A stretch of 64,000 nt of DNA, taken from NCBI RefSeq assembly GCF_040047665.1, contig NZ_CP157355.1:1798001-1862000 (forward strand), in the 5' to 3' direction. This DNA is from Chitinibacter sp. FCG-7 (GTDB lineage Bacteria; Pseudomonadota; Gammaproteobacteria; Burkholderiales; Chitinibacteraceae). The translations under genes and the position numbers were made by a program. Shown piece after piece: positions 57,808 through 64,000 of the stretch. Within the stretch, counting starts at the first letter, position 1; every line of letters starts with the position of its first letter. The notes beneath the pieces were generated by a model. That model saw only the letters and a list, made by a program, of their open reading frames with translations. It ran no database searches and was not told the DNA's origin.

Positions 57808-58536
57808 TCAAATAAAATAAATATCCAAAATTTGGTCTGGATTAATTGGGGTGCCTTTCCCCTTGTGGCCAGATAAATGATAATTATCTGGTTTGTAGCC
57901 TTTTGTATTTACTAATATGCAATATCTCCATAAATCACGGATATAAGTTTCCTTGCATTCTGGAGTGGCTGAAAATTCAACAATGCACTGTTTAAAGTTA
58001 TCGCTAATTATTTTCTCAAAGTCGTATGAGAATTTATCTTGGTTTTCGTATATAAAGTCTTGAAAAAATTCGGGGATTGAGTAATTTAATCCACTTTTTG
58101 ACGCGAAGTGTGCTTCATCGTAAGAGGTAAAAGCATGCGGTCCGCCAGACTCTGGTTCACTAGATAATCGGTGTATTAGTTTTTGTAAGGCCAAAGTCTT
58201 TATTTTTTTTGTGTCATCTTTGATTATGAATCTGCTAAGTTGCGCCAGAAATAGAACAGCTCCGTCTCTTGCGGATAGTAATCCATTTTCTATAAAGGTT
58301 GTTTTGTTAAAGCAAGCCGCTCGATGATAATATTTTGCTAGATCAAAGTGATAATCTTTGCCACCAAGTTCAGCGTAAATATGCATTAATAAATTTGGTG
58401 TTTGACTCGGCTGTTTGATGGCTTCATCTTTTATCCAAGTGTTTTGCGCACTTTTAATTGCATCAATACTTGCACTGTAAGCCTTGGCTAAAGAATTTAG
58501 GGCGTCATTATAATCTTTGCAGCTTAGAATCAGCAT
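57808..58536 (-). CDS. hypothetical protein, AT-rich orphan
   Basis: 242 residues, soluble, Lys/Asp/Tyr/Phe-rich (CKDYNDALNSLAKAYSASID, KIKTLALQKLIHRLSSEPES, FFQDFIYENQDKFSYDFEKI). No signal peptide, membrane segment or motif that I recognise. Its base composition is far more AT-rich than polA beside it, which suggests horizontal transfer. It sits between the hairpin-rich region and polA with no partner gene. It could be an isolated defence or phage-derived gene, but nothing in the sequence shows that. Confidence 0.65.
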   Translation of the reverse strand: MLILSCKDYNDALNSLAKAYSASIDAIKSAQNTWIKDEAIKQPSQTPNLLMHIYAELGGKDYHFDLAKYYHRAACFNKTTFIENGLLSARDGAVLFLAQLSRFIIKDDTKKIKTLALQKLIHRLSSEPESGGPHAFTSYDEAHFASKSGLNYSIPEFFQDFIYENQDKFSYDFEKIISDNFKQCIVEFSATPECKETYIRDLWRYCILVNTKGYKPDNYHLSGHKGKGTPINPDQILDIYFI

Positions 58537-58604
58537 TATTTACCTAAGTATGGTCTAGTGCGAAATCGCTTCTGGTATTGAACCGCAGAGTTATCCACGC
58601 TATT

Positions 58605-58635
58605 GGTGTATTTGCCACTGGGCGGCAAATACACC
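58605..58635 (-). terminator. hairpin directly after polA
   Basis: GGTGTATTTGCC...GGCAAATACACC, a perfect 12-bp stem with 7-nt loop, 7 nt after the polA stop on the minus strand. No T-tract follows. The GGTGTAT/ATACACC arms recall the palindromic family. Confidence 0.5.
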
Positions 58636-58642
58636 CTATATC

Positions 58643-61438
58643 TTAATGCGCCTCTTCCCAATTCTCCCCAACGCCCACTTCCGCCAATAACGGCACTTTC
58701 AGCGTCGCTACATTACCCATAATCTCCGGCAATTTGGCTTTCACTAAGTCCAATTCCGCCTCTGGTACTTCCAAAATCAACTCATCATGCACCTGCAACA
58801 GCAGTCGACTCTGCAATTTTTCCGCAATCAACCAATTATTCACCGCCACCATCGCCAGCTTGATGAGGTCAGCCGCCGTGCCTTGCATCGGCGCATTAAT
58901 CGCCGCGCGCTCGGCCCCTGCACGTTGGGCGCCATTCGATGATTTGATCGCGGGTAGCCATAGCCGGCGGCCGAAGACGGTTTCGACGTAGCCGGCGTCG
59001 CGGGCGGCGCTGCGGGTGGTTTCCATGTATTCGGCCACTTGCGGGAAGCGGTTGAAATAGCGTTCGATAAACGTTTTGGCTGCCTCGCGCGTGATTTCGA
59101 GCTGAGCTGCGAGGCCAAATACGCCCATGCCGTAAATCAGGCCGAAGTTGATCGACTTGGCGTAGCGGCGCTGCTCGCTGGACACTTCTTCCAGCGGGAT
59201 GCCGAAGACTTCGGCGGCGGTGGCTTTGTGAATGTCCAGCCCCTGCTCAAAGGCGCGGATCAGCGCGGCGTCACCCGATAGGTGCGCCATGATGCGCAAT
59301 TCGATCTGTGAATAATCCGCCGAGACGATTTTGCTGCCCGCTGGCGCGATAAAGGCTTCGCGGATTTTGCGGCCCTCGGGCGTGCGCACCGGGATGTTTT
59401 GCAGATTCGGCTCGGTCGAGCTCAGCCGCCCGGTGACGGCGACGGTCTGGTTGAAGTTGGTGTGCACACGGCCAGTGGCGGCGTTGATCATCAATGGCAG
59501 CTTGTCGGTGTAGGTGGATTTGAGTTTGGAGAGGCTGCGGTGTTCGAGCAGCACTTTGGGCAGCGGATAATCTTTGGCCAGCTCGGTGAGCACTTCTTCG
59601 TCGGTCGATGGCGCGCCTTTGGGCGTTTTTTTGATCACCGGCAGTTTGAGTTTTTCAAAGAAAATTTCACCCAACTGTTTGGGCGAACCCAGATTAAACG
59701 GTTGACCGGCCAGCTCGTACGCTTGCTGCTCCAGCTCGATCAGGCGCAGGCCGATGTCGTGGCTTTGTTGTTTGAGTTTGCCCGCATCGACCAGAAAGCC
59801 GTTGCGCTCCATCACATACAGCACGTCGCGCGACGGCATTTCGATTTCGCGGTAAACGTGATACAGACCCGCCTGTGCTTGCAGACGCGGCAATAGGGTA
59901 TTGGCCAGACGGCCAGTAATATCAGCGTCTTCAGCCGCATACCGCGTGGCGGTATCTAGATCAACCTCGGCAAAACCAATCTGCTTGGCGCCTTTGCCGC
60001 AGATTTCTTCGTATTTGATTGTGGTTTCGCCCAGCTCGCGCGCGGCTTGGTCGTCCATATTGTGCTTTTCGTGGCTGGCGAGGACGTAGCTCATCAGCAG
60101 CGTATCGTCGGCGATGCCTGCTAGATTGACGCCGATATTGGCCAAAACGTGTTGATCGTATTTCAGGTTCTGGCCGACTTTTTTGTGGTCGGCGGATTCG
60201 AGCCACGGTTTGAGCTTGGCGATAGTCTCATCAAACGGTAACTGGTCAGGAGTGTCAGCGCCGTGGTGCGCCAGCGGCAGGTAGGCAGCTTCACCGGCTT
60301 GCACCGAGAACGACATGCCGACGATGCGCGCCTGCATCGAGTCGAGGCTATCGGTTTCGGTGTCGAACGCAGTCATGCTCGCGGCAGTGATTTTGTCTAT
60401 CCACTTGGCGAGCAATTCGGGCGTGGTGATGCATTCGTAATGGCGCTCGACTGGCGCGCTGGGGGCGGGGTTGTCTTGGGGTATTGCCTCAGGGGTATTA
60501 TCTGCAAACAGGTCTGCGGTTACACCTGCTGGTGTATTTGGTGCGGCAGGCGCTGCGCTCTGGCCACCGTTGCTGGCCACCTTGTTTTCCATTTCGCGCA
60601 TCCAGGTGCGGAAATTAAAGCGGGTAAACAGGCTGAGCAGCGTTGCGCTGTCCTCGGCTTTAGGCGTCAGATCGGTGAGGCCGTTCGGCAATTCGGCGCT
60701 CAAATCCACATCGCACTTGATCGTGACCAGCTCTTTGGCGGTTGGCAGCCAAGCAAGCGAATCGCGCAGATTTTGCCCGACCACGCCTTTGATGCTGTCG
60801 GCCTTGGCGACGATTTCATCCAGCGAGCCGTATTCGGCCAGCCATTTGGCGGCGGTTTTCGGGCCGCACTTCGGTACGCCCGGCACGTTGTCGACGGTGT
60901 CGCCGATCAGCGCCAGATAATCGACAATCTGCTCGGGCCAGACGTTGAATTTGGCAAAGACGCCGTCGCGGTCGAGCACTTCTTCAGTCATGCTGTTTTC
61001 AATGCGCGCGTGCTCGTCGACCAGCTGCGACATGTCTTTGTCGCCGGTCGACATAATCGTCGTGATGCCTTGGGCGGAGGCTTGCCGCGCCAACGTGCCG
61101 ATCACATCGTCGGCCTCGACGCCTTCAATCATCAGAATAGGGATGCCAAACGCGGCGACGGCGGCGTGGATCGGCTCGATTTGCACGCGCAGCTCGTCCG
61201 GCATCGGCGGGCGCTGGGCTTTGTATTGCGGGTAAATGTCGTCGCGGAAGGTTTTACCTTTGGCATCGAACACGCACGCGATATAATCGGCGTGAGTTTG
61301 CGCTCGCAGCTTTTTCAGCATGTTCACAAAGCCAAACAGCGCGTTGCTTGGCGTGCCGTCGGGGGCGGAAAGCTCTCGAATGGCGTGAAAGGCGCGGTAG
61401 AGATACGAAGATCCGTCGATTAAAAGCAGCGTCGCCAT
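58643..61438 (-). CDS. polA: DNA polymerase I
   Basis: 931 residues with all three domains. The 5'-3' exonuclease (1-290) has LLIDGSSYLYRAFHA and GVEADDVIGTLA. The 3'-5' exonuclease (~350-530) has its catalytic DxE intact (FDTETDSLDSM) and GQNLKYDQHVL. The polymerase (~550-931) has motif A DYSQIELRIMAHLSGD, motif B RRYAKSINFGLIYGMG and motif C QVHDELILEV. A Pro/Ala-rich linker (about 315-345) separates the first two domains. The start at 61438 gives the family N-terminus. It is divergent from the DUF2782 gene, an order common in Betaproteobacteria. Confidence 0.97.
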   Translation of the reverse strand: MATLLLIDGSSYLYRAFHAIRELSAPDGTPSNALFGFVNMLKKLRAQTHADYIACVFDAKGKTFRDDIYPQYKAQRPPMPDELRVQIEPIHAAVAAFGIPILMIEGVEADDVIGTLARQASAQGITTIMSTGDKDMSQLVDEHARIENSMTEEVLDRDGVFAKFNVWPEQIVDYLALIGDTVDNVPGVPKCGPKTAAKWLAEYGSLDEIVAKADSIKGVVGQNLRDSLAWLPTAKELVTIKCDVDLSAELPNGLTDLTPKAEDSATLLSLFTRFNFRTWMREMENKVASNGGQSAAPAAPNTPAGVTADLFADNTPEAIPQDNPAPSAPVERHYECITTPELLAKWIDKITAASMTAFDTETDSLDSMQARIVGMSFSVQAGEAAYLPLAHHGADTPDQLPFDETIAKLKPWLESADHKKVGQNLKYDQHVLANIGVNLAGIADDTLLMSYVLASHEKHNMDDQAARELGETTIKYEEICGKGAKQIGFAEVDLDTATRYAAEDADITGRLANTLLPRLQAQAGLYHVYREIEMPSRDVLYVMERNGFLVDAGKLKQQSHDIGLRLIELEQQAYELAGQPFNLGSPKQLGEIFFEKLKLPVIKKTPKGAPSTDEEVLTELAKDYPLPKVLLEHRSLSKLKSTYTDKLPLMINAATGRVHTNFNQTVAVTGRLSSTEPNLQNIPVRTPEGRKIREAFIAPAGSKIVSADYSQIELRIMAHLSGDAALIRAFEQGLDIHKATAAEVFGIPLEEVSSEQRRYAKSINFGLIYGMGVFGLAAQLEITREAAKTFIERYFNRFPQVAEYMETTRSAARDAGYVETVFGRRLWLPAIKSSNGAQRAGAERAAINAPMQGTAADLIKLAMVAVNNWLIAEKLQSRLLLQVHDELILEVPEAELDLVKAKLPEIMGNVATLKVPLLAEVGVGENWEEAH

Positions 61439-61513
61439 GCGGGAGTTCTCTATACTGTGATTGGGTGTGCCGCCCATTATAAACGAGCTATTCACATCTT
61501 AAGGGAGCGAACC

Positions 61514-61849
61514 ATGCGAAGCGGAATCATGAGAAATGTGCTGATTGCTGTATTGCTCGGGGCGCTGGCCGCTCCGACATTTGCCGAAGTGGTGGCTGAC
61601 CAGCCGCCACCCATGCCAACCGAAGACACCCCTACCGAGGTTGAGTCCGGCCCTGAAGTGCGCATTATCGAAAAAGACGATGCGACATTTGCCGAATACC
61701 GACTGCGCGGCAAGCTGTACCAAGTAAAAGTAACGCCAAAAGTGGGCAAGCCCTATTACCTGATTGACCCGACCGGCAAAGGCGAATTCATGCGCCGCGA
61801 TATGACCGACAATATCGCCGTCCCAACGTGGGTCTTGCTGGAATTTTGA
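61514..61849 (+). CDS. DUF2782 exported protein
   Basis: 111 residues with a signal peptide (NVLIAVLLGALAAPTFA), a Pro/Glu/Thr-rich linker, and the DUF2782 core VRIIEKDDATFAEYRLRGKL and YQVKVTPKVGKPYYLIDPTG. The function is unknown, but the gene is regularly found between polA and thrB. AAGGGAGCG precedes ATG 61514. It is 9 nt before thrB, so the two are likely an operon. Confidence 0.88.
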   Translation: MRSGIMRNVLIAVLLGALAAPTFAEVVADQPPPMPTEDTPTEVESGPEVRIIEKDDATFAEYRLRGKLYQVKVTPKVGKPYYLIDPTGKGEFMRRDMTDNIAVPTWVLLEF

Positions 61850-61858
61850 GATAATTGA

Positions 61859-62797
61859 ATGTCTGTTTTTACTACTGTTAGCCGCGAAGATTTAACCCCG
61901 TTCCTGAAGCGCTATTCGCTGGGTCAGCTGGTCGAGATCAAGGGGATTGCCGCAGGGGTCACCAATACCAATTACTTTGTCACCACGACTCATGGCAAGT
62001 ATGTCCTGACCCTGTTTGAAACACTGCGTGCCGACGAGCTGCCGTACTACGTGAACCTGATGGTGCACCTAGGCCAGCACGGTATTGCGATTGCCGCGCC
62101 GATTGCCAATCTGCATGGCGACTATGTCGATGAGCTAAACGGCAAGCCCACCTTATTGGTGCCATGCCTGCCCGGTGCGGTAACCGATAGCCCGAACGCG
62201 GTGCAATGCGCTCAGGTGGGGGAAATGCTGGCGCAAATGCATTTGGCCGCCGCCAGCTACAGCGGCCAGATGGCCAATCCGCGCGGCCCGCAATGGTGGT
62301 CTGCCACCGCGCATGATATGTATCCGTTTATGAATGAGGCCGACGCCGCACTGCTGCACGCCGAGGTGAAACTGCAGTCGGAGCACAAATTCGATCAGCT
62401 CCCCAAAGGCGTGATCCATGCCGATTTGTTCCGCGACAATGCCTTGATGAATGGCGATCAGGTGGGCGGATTTATCGATTTCTACTACGCCTGCAACGAC
62501 ATCCTGCTGTATGACTTGGCGATTACGTTGAACGATTGGTGTGTGCTGGAAAACGGCGATATTGACGCCGAGCGCGCTAAAGCGATGCTGGCGGGCTATC
62601 AATCAGTTCGTCCACTGACGAGCGATGAAGTGGCCGACTGGCCGATTATGTTGCGCGCCGCTGCGCTGCGGTTCTGGGTGTCGCGACTGCTCGATTTCCA
62701 CAAACCGGCGGCAGGCGAGATGACTTTTGCCAAAGACCCCGGCCATTTCCAACGCGTTATCGAGCATCACCAGCGGCGCACGGATTTCTGGCTGTAG
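61859..62797 (+). CDS. thrB: homoserine kinase, APH-fold type
   Basis: A 312-residue kinase of the choline-kinase/APH fold, the second, unrelated form of homoserine kinase found in many Betaproteobacteria and pseudomonads. N-terminal GIAAGVTNTNYFVTTTHGKY is the nucleotide loop, GVIHADLFRDNALM carries the catalytic Asp, and GFIDFYYACNDILLYDLAI carries the Mg2+-binding Asp. It phosphorylates homoserine in threonine synthesis. Confidence 0.95.
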   Translation: MSVFTTVSREDLTPFLKRYSLGQLVEIKGIAAGVTNTNYFVTTTHGKYVLTLFETLRADELPYYVNLMVHLGQHGIAIAAPIANLHGDYVDELNGKPTLLVPCLPGAVTDSPNAVQCAQVGEMLAQMHLAAASYSGQMANPRGPQWWSATAHDMYPFMNEADAALLHAEVKLQSEHKFDQLPKGVIHADLFRDNALMNGDQVGGFIDFYYACNDILLYDLAITLNDWCVLENGDIDAERAKAMLAGYQSVRPLTSDEVADWPIMLRAAALRFWVSRLLDFHKPAAGEMTFAKDPGHFQRVIEHHQRRTDFWL

Positions 62798-62826
62798 CCC
62801 GAATCCTCGTTTTTCAGGATAGTGAA

Positions 62827-64000
62827 TGAGTTTTCTAGAGCAATTGCATCAATGGCAGGCTTCGCATGCCATCCTGTTTGGCGCCGATACGGCGCCTTAT
62901 TGTTTGGATCAGCGCCGCCGCTATCAAGGCCAAGCCATCGCCGTGGCGCGCCCGGCAAGTACCGAACAGGTGCAGCAGCTGGTGCGCCTGTGCGCAGAAC
63001 ATCAGGTGGCCATCGTGCCGCAAGGCGGTAACACCAGCTTGTGCGGTGCGGCCACGCCACTCAATGAAGGCCAGTCGCTGATTGTCTCGCTGGAGCGCAT
63101 GAAAGACATTATTCAGGTCGATGCGGATAACAACACCATGACCGTGCAGGCTGGCGTGACGCTGGCTCAGGTGCAGCAGGCGGCGCTGGCGGCCAATAGA
63201 TTATTCCCGGCCAACTGGGCTGCGGCGGCCAGCTGCCAGATCGGCGGTGCACTGGCGACCAATGCCGGTGGCGTGAATGTGCTGCGCTACGGCAATATGC
63301 GCGAGCTGACACTGGGGCTGGAAGTGGTGCTGGCCAGCGGCGAGGTCTGGGATGGCTTGCGCGGCTTGCGCAAGGACAATACCGGCTACGATCTCAAGCA
63401 ATTGTTTGTCGGCTCGGAAGGCACGCTGGGGCTGATTACCCAAGCCGTGTTACGGCTGTATCCGCTGCCTACGGCACACGCCACCGCACTGGTGGCGCTG
63501 GATAATCCGGCGGCAGCGGTAGATTTGCTGCGCGGCTTGCAGGCCGAGGTGGGCGATAGGGTCACGTCGTTCGAGCTGATTTCCGCGCCTTGTCTGGATT
63601 TGCTGAAAAAACATTTCCCCCGGCTGGCGCAACCTTTCGATACCAGCCCGGCCTGGTGCGTGCTGATCGAGCTATCCGATGGCGGCGATTCGGTCGCGCT
63701 GACGGATAGGTTGGCCGAATATCTGTTTGCCCATGGCTGCATGGATGCCTACGTGGCGCAGACGCTGGGCGAGGCGGCGGATTTCTGGGCTTTGCGTGAG
63801 TCTATTCCTGAAGCGCAAAGGATTGATGGTGTCAGCATCAAGCACGATATCAGCTTGCCCATTGGTGCAATACCTGACTTTCTGAAAGTATGCGATGCTG
63901 AGATGCTTTCAGCATTTCCCGGCGCGCAAATTGTGGCCTTTGGCCATCTGGGCGATGGTAATCTGCATTACAACCTGTTTCTGGCCGATAAAACGGCAGC
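62827..64000 (+). CDS. FAD-linked oxidase, GlcD/D-2-hydroxyacid dehydrogenase type (partial)
   Basis: The frame is open from ATG 62827 to the window end, 391 codons so far. The N-terminal PCMH FAD-binding domain has IVPQGGNTSLCGAATP, CQIGGALATNAGGVNVLRYG and DNTGYDLKQLFVGSEGTLG. The C-terminal domain starts and reaches the catalytic/metal segment FGHLGDGNLHYN. Family members oxidise D-2-hydroxyacids (lactate, 2-hydroxyglutarate, glycolate). The final ~70-80 residues lie outside. Confidence 0.9.

Noticed and set aside
60478..60502. GGGGTATTGCC and GGGGTATTATC in the polA linker as another palindromic repeat
   Set aside because: No matching ATACCC end at the right distance; in a Pro/Ala linker this can arise from codon use.
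60263..61423. 386-codon plus-strand frame opposite polA
   Set aside because: Antisense shadow of a GC-rich gene; polA is certain here.

Overview
This is a chromosomal segment of a betaproteobacterium, most likely of the order Neisseriales. I infer this from the 16S/23S sequence, the rrn layout (16S, tRNA-Ile(GAT), tRNA-Ala(TGC), 23S, 5S), the proteobacterial GshA/GshB pair, the stand-alone EIIA-Man/HPr/EI phosphotransferase set and the polA-DUF2782-thrB order. A Chitinibacteraceae-like genus is my guess from memory of such genomes and was not tested.

Layout. 1-1132 is the end of one rrn operon (23S 3' part, 5S, terminator). 1133-11446 is a housekeeping block: (R)-enoyl-CoA hydratase, a hydratase/phosphotransacetylase-like protein, FabI, a ferritin-like protein, a PadR regulator with its membrane partner, lytic transglycosylase, endonuclease III, a PilZ protein and Rep helicase. 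11718-17405 is a complete second rrn operon with promoter, boxA sites, RNase III stems and terminator; its last 1.13 kb is identical to positions 1-1132. 17791-27009 holds two Mg2+ transporters (MgtE, CorA), a secreted beta-propeller-like protein, a TPR protein, glutathione synthesis (gshA-gshB) and ApbE. 27177-35808 holds a PTS without permease followed by three TPR proteins, one ending in GGDEF and one in a histidine kinase. 35935-41492 holds the radical-SAM protein YgiQ, an AT-rich decayed island with nuclease remnants, a displaced second copy of the ygiQ 3' end, and rnpB. 41620-53041 is mixed: methyltransferase, Rnk, tRNA-Phe, ProQ-like RNA chaperone, PfkB kinase, GGDEF protein, MetY, the PnuC/NadR-like salvage pair, ProB, a TPR-glycosyltransferase and a CNP1-like protein. 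53089-64000 holds a CDF metal exporter, a chemoreceptor fused to an ABC-type sugar-binding domain, a gene-poor stretch of strong hairpins, an AT-rich orphan gene, polA, a DUF2782 protein, thrB and the start of an FAD-linked oxidase.

Most notable observations. (1) The 773-residue chemoreceptor at 54528-56849 carries a complete periplasmic-binding-protein fold after its signalling domain, which by topology places a sugar sensor in the cytoplasm. (2) A family of about 50-70 bp imperfect palindromes (GGGTATA...TATACCC) recurs roughly every 5 kb, often touching stop codons and sometimes inside genes. (3) The ygiQ 3' end is duplicated on both sides of a decayed island, and a family-like 75-bp segment inside each copy is far more conserved than the flanking codons. 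(4) Four related TPR proteins carry different output domains.
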